A DNA stretch of 64,000 bases from Sodalis glossinidius str. 'morsitans' (GTDB lineage Bacteria > Pseudomonadota > Gammaproteobacteria > Enterobacterales > Enterobacteriaceae), in assembly GCF_000010085.1 (NCBI RefSeq), contig NC_007712.1, positions 3,224,001 to 3,288,000 of the forward strand, read 5' to 3'. Positions 19,166-27,503 of this stretch are shown here, in pieces. The notes under the pieces were generated by a model. The model was not told the DNA's origin and ran no database searches. It saw only the letters and a program-made list of their open reading frames with translations. Within the stretch, counting starts at the first letter, position 1; every line of letters starts with the position of its first letter. The translations under genes and the position numbers were made by a program.

Positions 19166-20635
19166 TCAATCACCGGCCTCTTCAAATTCGCCGTTTGCAT
19201 TAAGCACATACCAGGTATCCGGTTTCACGCCGTTGTCGCCAATCTTGCTGGCGCGGATGTGGATAATGTCGCCCTCATCATTGCGGTAGCACAGTACGAT
19301 TGCGCTGCCCTCAGCGGCTTTAGCCTTACCCTGCGCGCCGAGAGACGCGGCAACCGATCCGATGCCGCTAACGTCTGCCGTCGACCGGTGGCCGGTGTTG
19401 GTGGCGGCGGACCCGTCGCCTTCAACGATAGTCCGTTCTGCGGACTTATCAATTTTACTCGCTATGCACTCGACGGCGCGGCCAACCATTTGGTGGAGGG
19501 ACAGCGCCTTCTTGATGGTAATTGTGCTACTGGCGAGTTTGCTGCCTCTCGCTCCATGGGCGATATCGCCGAATACTTCAACCTCGGCAAAACGATGATT
19601 TGCAGGCTCGTCGTAATTAAAGACATCAAGCGGATATTCGCAGGTGTGAAAACCTGAACTATAGATTTCTACCGCGCCGTCATGATGCGGCTCGGCGACA
19701 CGCATACCGAAAAAGCGCCGCTTCTGGCGATGGCATTTGGCGCGGGCGCAAGTCCAGACGCCATTAAGGTAGCGCTGGGTGTCTGCCGGGCTGTCCCCGT
19801 TCCATTTACGGTTAACGCGCCCATTTTCCAGCGTGGCGTGATGGCTTGAGGGGGCTGTAACAGTTACAAATGCGCCAATATAGCCCTGTTCATTGGCGAT
19901 ATCTTCATACCCCTGTAGTCGTACCATCAGCTCAGTGTGTCGGATGGCGGGATTGGCCTGGCTGGCGGCATAGCCATCCATCAGGCTGATACGGTTACCC
20001 TCTCCATCTTCCAGCGCCATGCATTTGCGCCACTCGTTGGCGGTACGGCGCAGGCTGTTCAGCCACCACCGCGCATCACACATTCGTCTGATGGCCGGTT
20101 GGGCATCAAAGGGAACAAAACATTTTTCTAGCTTGCGCCAGAGCGGCGGCTGTAGGCCCAGCAGATGAACAATGTGGGCCAGGTGGTCATAGACGATGCG
20201 CCATTCGCTTTTATCGCACTGCGCGTGGGTCAGGCGGGCCACTTCCGTGGCGGCAACATGGGCGGCGTCGTTCGCCAGGGACTTGAGCGCATGACTGTCC
20301 AGGTCGGGCAGACGCTGACGCTGGGTGCGCAGGCGTAAAAAGGCCACCACGCCATTATGCTGGGGGGATTGGGTTGCGCGGTCGCCAAACAGCGCCCGGA
20401 AATCGTCGTCTGCTATTTCATTCAGGCGGTAGCCGGCGTTTGCACACGCAATGCGCGGCAACATCACCTTAACCACGGACTCGGTTAGCCAGCGGCGGGC
20501 GCTGTCAAAGCCCTTTTGCTTTTCGCGCTGGTCAAAGCGCCAGTAAATACTGGAACTCACCGTTTCCAGCTGGTCGTCAACCTGCTTTTTCGCCAGGAGA
20601 GTGTCCTCGCGGCGAAGCTCGGTAAGGCGCATTTC
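19166..20635 (-). pseudogene. Replication protein gpA N-terminus fused to a DUF7666-like segment
   Basis: One open 488-codon frame made of two genes. Residues 1-~310 (LRREDTLLAKKQVDDQLETV; VMLPRIACANAGYRLNEIAD; TAPSSHHATLENGRVNRKWN) match the N-terminal and early central part of P2 gpA. The reading then passes at RVAEPHHDG into AVEIYSSGFHTCEYPLDVFN and GSKLASSTITIKKALSL. This resembles the DUF7666-type early proteins of lambdoid phages and continues to an Ala/Gly-rich end. The HUH metal site and nicking tyrosines of gpA are lost, so it cannot start rolling-circle replication. The joined frame is open, so a chimeric protein could be made; I count it as a pseudogene for function. Confidence 0.65.
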
Positions 20636-20639
20636 CTCA

Positions 20640-21249
20640 ACGGCGTGATGTAATAACCGGTGAAGCCGTCCCTGTCTTCAGGCGGGAAATAAGACGGGTC
20701 GGTATACACTGCGTAGTGCTCATCTACATGGAGCGCCAGTGTTTCCTCAAAGGGCAGGCAGACAAACCGGATATGGGTATCGCGCGCCTTTTCGGCGAAC
20801 AGGCGGATTTCTGCGGCGGGGAAATAGGGCTTTTTGTAATGTTCATACGGGATGTTAAATTCGCCACGCAGGTTGTAGCGGCACAGGCCGTTGTAGCCAT
20901 GGCGATTGAGGTAAAGGAACACGGCGGCACGTTTAATGCCCCTGGTCGCTCGCCATTGGGCAAAATTGGTGCGGTAACGAAAATAGTCAACAGAAGTGTT
21001 AGCGTGCCTGAACAGCGGCAGCGCTGCCTGTATGACGCTTTCCGGGCTATCAACAACCGCCTGGTAGAAATTGATAAGGTCCGGGTTAATGTCTGCCAGC
21101 ACATAGCGAGGGTAGTCAGTAGCGAGGAAAACCGAGGCACCGCCGACAAAAGGTTCGACCAGACAGTCAGCCGCCGGCAGGAAGGGGCGCAAGCGGGGCA
21201 TCAGGCGAGACTTGCCGCCCGCCCATTTCAGGATAGGTTTCATCTGCAT
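20640..21249 (-). pseudogene. Phage Dam-type DNA adenine methylase, C-terminally truncated
   Basis: Start at 21249 reads MQMKPILKWAGGKSRLMPRL, with the AdoMet-binding motif PILKWAGGK and VEPFVGGASVFL. It continues DINPDLINFYQ and YNGLCRYNLRGEFNIPY, the pattern of D12-class Dam enzymes. The catalytic DPPY tetrad reads DPSY (YTDPSYFPPEDRDG). The frame runs to FTGYYITP and then breaks, joining the gpA remnant at about 20640, so the last third is missing. Inactive. Confidence 0.8.
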
Positions 21250-21253
21250 GTCC

Positions 21254-21689
21254 TCAGCAATGTTCGATAAAAGCGTCGGAATGACGCTGCCAGATTTCTG
21301 CCACCACCTGCGCCTGATAGCAGGCATCCTCAAGGGAGTGGTGCTTCAGGGTCTGGCGCGCGGGCGAGCAGCCGGTTGCCTGTGCCAGACATTGCAGAGT
21401 GCGCATATCCCGCACCCGCCAGTAATGCCAGGGGATGGGCAGGCCATGGCGCTCAAAGGCGGCGCTTATAATCACCACGTCAAAGTTGCCTCCCTTGCAC
21501 CAGATATTCAGGTGCTTGCGGCCAGCGGGTATCTGGCTGGCGTTGATGTCATTCAGGGCATCTCGCGCAGAAGAGCGCGGTTCAATAATCAGTTCGGCGC
21601 GCGCTTGTGCATCCTGACGTAACCACCACAACGCCGTATCGACTTCCGCGAACGCCGAGGGTTTCAATGTCTATCATCAGGTGGTTCAT
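21254..21689 (-). pseudogene. Phage 3'-5' exonuclease, deleted near the N-terminus
   Basis: Start at 21689 reads MNHLMIDIETLG, with the DxE exonuclease I motif (DIETL). It then changes frame to AFAEVDTALWWLRQDAQARA, SQIPAGRKHLNIWCKGGNFD and HHSLEDACYQAQVVAEIW (HxxxxD motif III). About 35-40 residues between motif I and ALWWLRQD are missing, with a frame change. The start overlaps the stop of the upstream gene by ATGA, and the next gene (dam) starts 5 bp after its stop, so this was an early operon. Confidence 0.7.
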
Positions 21690-21960
21690 GGCTTCGGCCC
21701 CTCATGCGTGTCAAGCTTCGATAAATGCCGGGGCATCCAGGCGAGCAGTTCATCCAGTATTTTTTCTGGCGCCAGCCCACGTTCGCGTTTCGATTTCAGC
21801 ATGGTGCGTATCACCGCAAGCGTATGAGCAAGTTCGTTTTTTCTGGCTTCCGCACCAATATTCAGATACTCAGATTCGCCAAATTTTGGCGGATGGCGGA
21901 TGGCGGATGGCGGTAGCGACCCGGCGCGCCGTCCTGACGGGAATGGATTATTTCAGTCAT
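21686..21960 (-). pseudogene. Small early phage protein, frameshifted at a heptanucleotide repeat
   Basis: Starts MTEIIHSRQDGAPGRYRHPP at 21960 and stops after LANLSI. In another frame FGESEYLNIGAEARKNELAH and LKSKRERGLAPEKILDELLA run to a TGA at 21686-21688, overlapping the exonuclease start. The frame change sits at a GGCGGAT tandem repeat. Family not recognised. Confidence 0.5.
21888..21913. repeat. GGCGGAT tandem repeat, 3.7 copies
   Basis: Units at 21888-21894, 21895-21901 and 21902-21908, followed by GGCGG. A seven-base unit changes the reading frame with each gain or loss. It lies at the break of the small early phage gene. Confidence 0.9.
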
Positions 21961-22041
21961 GGTAAGTTCTCCTTTATTCAGGCCGTATGAAGCCCTAGCG
22001 CCCTGCGCCTTTTTTATTTCACTTTAATGGCGGGTAATAAA

Positions 22042-22254
22042 TTATTGTGGCACTAAGCCATCAGTGTGATTCTCCATTAACCACTTTATGCGCCGCCTCA
22101 AATCCTTTTCTATTCCGGCAATAAATGCCTGTGCGTAAGACTGTTGTGGATCAACATAAAAATAGGTGTAATCATCCTGTGCCCGAATAGAAAAATCATT
22201 TTGCATGGCGGGCAATACATGATAGAGAATACGGGCCATATCGTCGGTATTCAT
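22042..22254 (-). CDS. Hypothetical early phage protein (70 aa)
   Basis: MNTDDMARILYHVLPAMQND... ending HTDGLVPQ. An open frame of 70 residues, mixed charge, no membrane helix, on the same strand as the other early phage genes. No family recognised. The regular amino-acid composition and position support a real gene. Confidence 0.5.
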   Translation of the reverse strand: MNTDDMARILYHVLPAMQNDFSIRAQDDYTYFYVDPQQSYAQAFIAGIEKDLRRRIKWLMENHTDGLVPQ

Positions 22255-22284
22255 AATAAAAATCCTTAATGGTGACAGGTATTT

Positions 22285-22558
22285 TTAGCAGCTGCTTGAA
22301 CAGGACAGCATAACATAACGCTGCACCTCCTTCGGCAATATCGGCCCGGGGACATCGCCTAATGCCAGGGATTTAAGTGCGGGCTTTAATGCCTCTACAC
22401 TTCCACTATCCCCGATGAAAAAGGCGATCTGATAAATTTCGCGTATTTCATGTGCCATGAATACGAAAATAGACCAGCCTCTTTTCCGGTTTATTCGCGC
22501 AGTCAACATAATAATGTCGTAATGCTTCATTCATATAGTCGGCATAAAAATGATTCAT
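22285..22558 (-). pseudogene. Hypothetical early phage protein, frameshifted
   Basis: Start at 22558 reads MNHFYADYMNEALRHYYVDC and RLVYFRIHG, then stops. The neighbouring frame carries on as FMAHEIREIYQIAFFIGDSG and ALKSLALGDVPGPILPKEVQ to 22285. One frameshift near 22460 joins the two into a ~90-residue protein. Family not recognised. Confidence 0.5.
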
Positions 22559-22571
22559 GACCGACTCCTTT

Positions 22572-22763
22572 TTATCCCCGATAAACTTTTTTGACATGCC
22601 TTGCCGCATGTTTTCGGTGGGCTTTGGCGCGTATCTGGTCATCTTTGCGCTGCCTGCTTTCCCTGATATCGATAATGACTGCATAGAGGGAGAGTGGCAG
22701 CGCAATAAGTAACAGGAGTACCGGTACCAAATAATCCATCCACCATAAATCTTGCAATATCAT
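22572..22763 (-). CDS. Small membrane protein of the phage early region (63 aa)
   Basis: MILQDLWWMDYLVPVLLLLI... has one clear membrane helix (about residues 11-31: YLVPVLLLLIALPLSLYAVI) followed by a strongly basic tail (KAHRKHAARHVKKVYRG). Its ATG follows the stop of the upstream 46-codon gene by only a few bases, suggesting translational coupling. Function unknown. Confidence 0.55.
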   Translation of the reverse strand: MILQDLWWMDYLVPVLLLLIALPLSLYAVIIDIRESRQRKDDQIRAKAHRKHAARHVKKVYRG

Positions 22764-22766
22764 GAT

Positions 22767-22907
22767 TTATTCCTCACGTGTTTCTGGTGCAGAACCAAAA
22801 CCACTGGTTTTAAGCGCTCCCACATAACGACCATCTTTGAAATATCTACGATGGAATTCAGTGACATGGATTCTGCCAGCCTCGTTGTTTCGACTTTTTT
22901 CGCTCAT
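22767..22907 (-). CDS. Short early phage protein (46 aa)
   Basis: MSEKSRNNEAGRIHVTEFHR, then RYFKDGRYVGALKTSGFGS, ending ETREE at a TAA that lies three bases before the ATG of the next gene. Compact and basic. Small Ogr-region or early proteins of this size are common in P2-like phages, but I cannot name the family. Confidence 0.45.
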   Translation of the reverse strand: MSEKSRNNEAGRIHVTEFHRRYFKDGRYVGALKTSGFGSAPETREE

Positions 22908-23048
22908 TTATGTTAACCCTCGCGTTAATAAAATATGGCCGGGTTTTAGCCATGCCCGGCGCATGGTTCTGTGGTAATCTCACCATGTCCGTCATGTTCT
23001 GAGCGGAACACGGGCATGATCACCACCCACAAAAAGGAGATAATAAAC

Positions 23049-23297
23049 ATGAGCATTGAAGATAAATTCAACTTTGCTAAGTCATTCGTTATCTTTGAGG
23101 CTGATTCCAGGTACATCGGTCAGGCTTATGCGCTACGCTTTTCTTATCAATCCAGTAAAAATCCGTTACCGCCTGCCGATGAAATATTGACAGCCCTGAC
23201 TATTCCTCAGATAAAAAAGCTAATCGCTGATCTTCAAGGCGCTGTTTATGTCGCCGAGCATGAGCATGAATTTCTTGACAAAGAAGGTCGTCATTAA
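23049..23297 (+). CDS. Hypothetical phage protein (82 aa)
   Basis: Starts MSIEDKFNFAKSFVIFEADS with a strong ribosome binding site (AAGGAG, 9 bases upstream). It stands on the plus strand within minus-strand early genes. Ends EHEHEFLDKEGRH. Its 3' 98 bases overlap, antisense, the end of the gene at 23200-23490. No family recognised. Confidence 0.55.
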   Translation: MSIEDKFNFAKSFVIFEADSRYIGQAYALRFSYQSSKNPLPPADEILTALTIPQIKKLIADLQGAVYVAEHEHEFLDKEGRH

Positions 23298-23490
23298 CGC
23301 ACCCCAGACTTTTAATGATCCCCGCAGCATAATGACTCGCGTCAATAGTGTTGCTGTCATTGTCTTCCGCTCGGTATTCACAGCTAATAACGCCGCCACC
23401 TCGCGTAAACTTTGTGCAGGTAACAACATGGCCCGGTCCTGAGTTCGCCTCGAAAGGATCTTGCGCAGTACTCAGGCTATCACGCTGCAT
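23200..23490 (-). CDS. Hypothetical phage protein (96 aa)
   Basis: MQRDSLSTAQDPFEANSGPG... ends RLEDQRLAFLSEE. The start codon lies inside the last codons of the upstream gene (TATGCAGCGTGA), the arrangement of translationally coupled early phage genes and the main support for it. Its 3' third is antisense to the plus-strand gene at 23049-23297. One of the two could be spurious. Confidence 0.4.
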   Translation of the reverse strand: MQRDSLSTAQDPFEANSGPGHVVTCTKFTRGGGVISCEYRAEDNDSNTIDASHYAAGIIKSLGCVNDDLLCQEIHAHARRHKQRLEDQRLAFLSEE

Positions 23491-23926
23491 AGACTACCCC
23501 TTGACCGGTGTAAAACCGCCGAATAACGCGGTCTATTTGCCTGGCGCTGTCGATGTCTCCGGCGGAATAGGCATCTTCTAAGGCATCCTCCAGACCAATA
23601 CTCAGCCGGTAGGCGTAATCGTCGTCTAGCTGTTGCTGCAACTCGGGCGGCGTGGCTGTCGCCGCGCGGAGGTTTGCCCGCTTGGTGTGGTATTCCTGCA
23701 CAAGTTCATTTATCAATGTGGCGTAGGCCGGTTGCATTGGCTTTCTCCTACAAACGTTGGCGAGCTTGGCGTTCAACGCTGCCTTGCGGGCCTGATAGGC
23801 TTTGCGCATGTCGTCGGCACGTTTTTGCTGAATGATGTCTATTAGTCTGTTGAAGAACACATAGAGCATGAAACCAATGGCACCAAGAACGATCATGTAG
23901 TGCGCAATAAGCAAAATATCTTTCAT
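23480..23926 (-). CDS. Hypothetical membrane-anchored phage protein (148 aa)
   Basis: The start at 23926 (MKDILLIAHYMIVLGAIGFM) follows an AAGG ribosome binding site and gives one N-terminal membrane helix. A charged, helical remainder follows (QQKRADDMRKAYQARKAALN; LEDALEDAYSAGDIDSARQI). No stop or shift is present. Upstream lies the cox-like gene, downstream the coupled 96-aa gene. Function unknown. Confidence 0.55.
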   Translation of the reverse strand: MKDILLIAHYMIVLGAIGFMLYVFFNRLIDIIQQKRADDMRKAYQARKAALNAKLANVCRRKPMQPAYATLINELVQEYHTKRANLRAATATPPELQQQLDDDYAYRLSIGLEDALEDAYSAGDIDSARQIDRVIRRFYTGQGVVYAA

Positions 23927-23954
23927 ACAAAACCTTGCAGGGCGCATTTACCTT

Positions 23955-24212
23955 TCACTTGCCCATCCTCTCGAAGTAACGTTTAGCATTCAAGTAAATA
24001 GCGTAAAGATTTACGCGCCGCTTTGCCCCAGGCCTGGTTTGAAGAATGGGAAGGTCACCAACATCGGCACGGGTACGAACCGTATGCTTATTTTTCCCGA
24101 TGCGTCTCGCATAGTCGGAGATTGACTCTTCCAAAATGTCACCATAGGGATAGTCAGATGGGAGATCCTCCACTCTCACATGCATAAGCTTTTTTTGTCG
24201 GTTTTTGCCCAT
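23955..24212 (-). CDS. Cox-like excisionase/repressor
   Basis: 85 residues from the start MGKNRQKKLMHVRVEDLPSD at 24212. The core SISDYARRIGKNKHTVRTRADVG is a winged-helix/excisionase-type HTH, followed by a basic stretch and LYAIYLNAKRYFERMGK. In P2, Cox is the first early gene, transcribed divergently from C; here too it faces the C-type repressor across an 80-bp control region. Intact. Confidence 0.65.
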   Translation of the reverse strand: MGKNRQKKLMHVRVEDLPSDYPYGDILEESISDYARRIGKNKHTVRTRADVGDLPILQTRPGAKRRVNLYAIYLNAKRYFERMGK

Positions 24213-24253
24213 AATGGTACCCTTTAAGATCACGCAGTTTAACGTTACTAAAT

Positions 24254-24269
24254 GTCACCCATAGGTGAC
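24254..24269. promoter_or_regulatory. Candidate phage repressor operator between cox and C
   Basis: Palindrome GTCACC-cata-GGTGAC in the short divergent control region between the Cox-like and C-type repressor genes. The position and perfect 6-bp arms suggest a binding site for one of the two. P2 itself uses directly repeated operators, so the assignment is inference. Confidence 0.45.
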
Positions 24270-24292
24270 CTAACGCAGAGGATAGGATCCTT

Positions 24293-24601
24293 ATGGTGAT
24301 CTTATCAATGCCGCATGCAAAAAAACTTAAAGTGATAAGACAAGCAGAGGGCATGACGCAAAGCGAATTTGCCGAAGCTCTGGGGATTGGCCTAGGAACA
24401 ATCAAGAACTATGAATCAGGAGTAAAAGGTGTTGGTGCATTGATTTTAGATAAAGTGACAAATCATCCACGATTTACCAAGTACACGCTGTGGTTAATGA
24501 CGGGAAGCATAGCTCCAGAATCCGGGCAAATTGACCCAGCTCTCTCACCTGATGGGCACGCAAGCACATCCAGATCCCAAAAACTTCAAGAGGCTGGTTA
24601 A
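24293..24601 (+). CDS. P2 C-type lysogeny repressor
   Basis: HTH protein of the P2 C family: MPHAKKLKVIRQAEGMTQSE, FAEALGIGLGTIKNYESG (helix-turn-helix), then FTKYTLWLMTGSIAPESGQI, which closely matches the C-terminal half of P2 C (FTKYTLWFMT, IAPESGQI). Starts at 24293 or 24308; the upstream AGAGGA favours 24293. No damage. It would keep the prophage silent and block infection by phages of the same immunity group. Confidence 0.85.
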   Translation: MVILSMPHAKKLKVIRQAEGMTQSEFAEALGIGLGTIKNYESGVKGVGALILDKVTNHPRFTKYTLWLMTGSIAPESGQIDPALSPDGHASTSRSQKLQEAG

Positions 24602-24665
24602 CTGCTTACTGGCTCAAAAAATCTTGGGGCAAAGGTGGAATGGTGACGGTAGGAGATCTTGTGCA

Positions 24666-25655
24666 ATGAGCATTAAACCTCTCAACGGCGAAGGGTACAT
24701 GGTAGATGTTCGCCCGCAAAGTCGGCAGGGTAGGCGCGTTCGCAAAAAATTCAAAACCAAGGTAGAGGCACAGCAATTTGAACGCTGGATAATTGCGACA
24801 CAAAACAATAAAGATTGGGTGGAAAAACCTGCTGACCAACGAGCACTAACAGAATTGATAGAACTCTGGTTTCAACATCACGGCCAAAACCTTAAAGATG
24901 GCCTAAAGACGGTGCATAAGTTGCGAGTAATGGCGGCTAAAATGGGAAACCCCAAAGCCAGACAAATTACAAAAGCTTCATTCTCTGACTATCGAGTGCT
25001 ACGCCTTGCTGAAGGAAAAAAGGCAAAAACCATTAATCTCGATCAAGAAAAATTAGGAGCAGTATTCTCCGTTCTGATTGAGTTAGGACATTACCATGGC
25101 GAGCACCCACTCAAAGAAATGAAAAAAATCAAGCTACCAGTTCAAGAAATGGGGTTCTTAACTCGTGAGGAAATTAACACATTACTCGCTAGATTAGAGG
25201 GAGATAACCTTAAAGCCGCAAAGCTTTGCTTGGCAACTGGAGCTCGTTGGGGAGAGGTTTTCAAACTTCGGCGTGAAGAGGTAATAGGAAACAAGGTTAC
25301 CTATCTCAATACAAAAAACAACAAAAACAGGGCAGTTTTCATTTCCACTGAACTTTGTGCTCAAATCAGAGACAGTATTCAGAACGGCCGGCTATTTGCA
25401 AATCTCAACTATCGATATGTAAGAGACTGCATTAAAGAAATCGCCCCCAACCTTCCAGCAGGTCAAGCAGTGCACGTTTTGCGCCATACCTTTGCCAGTC
25501 ACTTTATGATGAATGGAGGGAACATACTGGCCCTGCAAAGAATTTTGGGACATTCAAGTATTTTACAAACGATGGTTTATGCGCATTTTGCACCTGATTA
25601 TTTAGAAGTGCCGTCAGATTTAATCCTTTGGAGAATCAACAATAATCAAAGCTAA
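24666..25655 (+). CDS. P2-type tyrosine integrase
   Basis: 329-residue site-specific recombinase. The N-terminus MSIKPLNGEGYMVDVRPQSR is the P2-type arm-binding domain. The catalytic residues are all visible: Arg in CLATGARWGEVFKLR, Lys in the following beta-hairpin (TKNNKNRAVF), HVLRHTFASHF (HxxR), GHSS and the nucleophile Tyr in MVYAHFAP. It lies immediately after the repressor gene, on the same strand, as in P2. Intact. Two further phage genes lie between it and the kduD junction, which is unusual. Confidence 0.88.
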   Translation: MSIKPLNGEGYMVDVRPQSRQGRRVRKKFKTKVEAQQFERWIIATQNNKDWVEKPADQRALTELIELWFQHHGQNLKDGLKTVHKLRVMAAKMGNPKARQITKASFSDYRVLRLAEGKKAKTINLDQEKLGAVFSVLIELGHYHGEHPLKEMKKIKLPVQEMGFLTREEINTLLARLEGDNLKAAKLCLATGARWGEVFKLRREEVIGNKVTYLNTKNNKNRAVFISTELCAQIRDSIQNGRLFANLNYRYVRDCIKEIAPNLPAGQAVHVLRHTFASHFMMNGGNILALQRILGHSSILQTMVYAHFAPDYLEVPSDLILWRINNNQS

Positions 25656-25689
25656 GAAACCAACCGAAGAGGAACTCCACAATTTTCTT

Positions 25690-26117
25690 ATGCGTAAGTT
25701 TCTTGAAGAGCAACTGAATAAAGAAGCTAAAGAACGCAAAAATAAAAAATTAGCTAATTATAAACAAACTCTTATGCAAGTCACCTCAGTACTTTTCCGT
25801 AAGTTTCTTGCTGAGAAAGGTGTTTCTTTTTGTTGCCCTTCATGTGGTTCTGACGAGTTGACGGTTCCTGAAAGAAGACTCTTGCAGAGTAAAAAATTCG
25901 TAGCTAATTTTAACAGTTTACCGGTAGCTGAGAAGAAAGACGCTTTAATAAATTCTTATGTTTCATATCTAACTTGGGGTGATGAAAGCTGCCTATCCGG
26001 TCTGATAAAAAGCTACTATCAAGTACATTGTTTGAACTGTGGTCACCTTAGCCTTTATCGTTCTATCGCTGTTTTACAATGGCTTGAAAATCTTGAAAAA
26101 GTGTGCGAGGTAAAATA

Positions 26118-26118
<1 letters not shown>
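25690..26118 (+). CDS. Hypothetical phage protein with a zinc-ribbon-like pattern (142 aa)
   Basis: MRKFLEEQLNKEAKERKNKK... has a lysine-rich helical start. It then carries two Cys pairs, CCPSCGS near residue 55 and CLNCGH near residue 117, that could bind one zinc. AT-rich, intact, 34 bp after integrase. Its TAA overlaps the ATG of the next gene (TAATG). Position between integrase and the attachment site suggests an accessory gene; function unknown. Confidence 0.6.
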
Positions 26119-26515
<397 letters not shown>

Positions 26516-26630
26516 ATCCACAAATTGACCCAAACGTACACGCTATGTTCGTTTTAAGCACGCAATTACAGTTATATAAATTACTGATTTTTATGAAAAT
26601 GTTTGTTTTTATTAGTGCCAAAATGGGGGT

Positions 26631-27059
26631 GATATTGATGATTTTGCCGCCGTCACCCTGACGAATAAACTGCCGCGCCACCGCCTGCGACAAAAAGAAG
26701 AGGGATTTGATATTGAGATCCATAACCGCATCCCACTGTTGCTCGGTAAACTCAATGGCATCCTGGCGCAGAATGATGCCCGCGTTGTTGACCAATATAT
26801 CGATTCTCCCCGCCTGGGCCAGCGCTTAGCTGAGAATATCGGGGATCGCGGCGGTATCGCTTGAATCGGCGTTAATCCCATAAAACCGCCTGCCGAGGCT
26901 TTTCATTCGCGCCGCCGTCTCGTCAGGTTCACTGCGATTCACACCGATGATATCGCAGCCATCCTCCGCCAGGGCGATATCCATCACCTGCCCAAGTCTC
27001 GTATTACAGACCGTGATCAGCGCGATTTTGCCCGTTAACTGGAATGCGTTAAGTATCAT
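26631..27059 (-). pseudogene. kduD: kduD-like dehydrogenase, 5' part (cut by the prophage)
   Basis: Start at 27059 reads MILNAFQLTGKIALITVCNT, with an altered TGxxxGxG cofactor loop, then LAEDGCDIIGVNRSEPDETA. A TAA at 26826-26828 interrupts after DILS. The frame goes on to GRIDILVNNAGIILRQDAIE, NLNIKSLFFLSQAVARQFIR and GGKIINI, where kduD homology stops at the phage border. The next expected residues (SFQGG) begin at 10264, 16.4 kb away on the same strand. It carries a nonsense codon in addition to the insertion. Confidence 0.9.
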
Positions 27060-27124
27060 CTTGACGTCCTCTATGTGCTGGCTGTAGGGCGGAGTGCATG
27101 TTGGCATCATAGTAAAATGGCCCA

Positions 27125-27158
27125 CAACCACAATAATAATGAAATATTATTGTGGTTG
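27125..27158. promoter_or_regulatory. Perfect 14-bp inverted repeat upstream of kduD
   Basis: Arms CAACCACAATAATA and its exact complement around a 6-base spacer, 66-99 bases upstream of the kduD start. There is no T-run after it, so a terminator is unlikely and an operator for a dimeric regulator is the better reading. It does not match the KdgR box pattern I know. Confidence 0.5.
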
Positions 27159-27497
27159 ACGTTATCAAATGTGGTCAAAGTATACACGCTTGCACATTCG
27201 TTGAGCGCCCCTGTCACCTACAGCCTTCTCATACTGAGCCATCCCGTCGGTGGCATGCTGTCTAGTTTACCCGTGACCTGCGCCAACGCTTTCACCCCAC
27301 TCAATGGCAATACGCACAACGTCCCTTGCCAACGTCTTCACTACGCCCTCGTTGAGTACCTGAGGCTGTGCCAAGTCTTGTCCAAGCGCCGTTTCCACAC
27401 CACGGCATTTTGCTACAAACGTTAAACGGACCTCTATTGCCAACACCGGCAGAGTTCTTTATAAGTCATCAGTCCACGGGATCGGCTTTTACAAGGA
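27159..27497. other. Intergenic region, possible eroded coding DNA
   Basis: About 340 bp. The minus strand reads CRGVETALGQDLAQPQVLNE over a short stretch, which may be a worn fragment, but I recognise no family. The promoter of the XRE gene should lie near 27440-27490. Confidence 0.3.
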
Positions 27498-27503
27498 ATG
27501 TTT

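Noticed and set aside
21888..21913. CRISPR-like short repeat
   Set aside because: A 7-bp unit without spacers is a simple tandem repeat. No array of regularly spaced repeats occurs anywhere in the window.
27183..27424. Plus-strand frame read as a possible transposase piece
   Set aside because: No catalytic motif or inverted repeats could be found; left as unassigned intergenic DNA.
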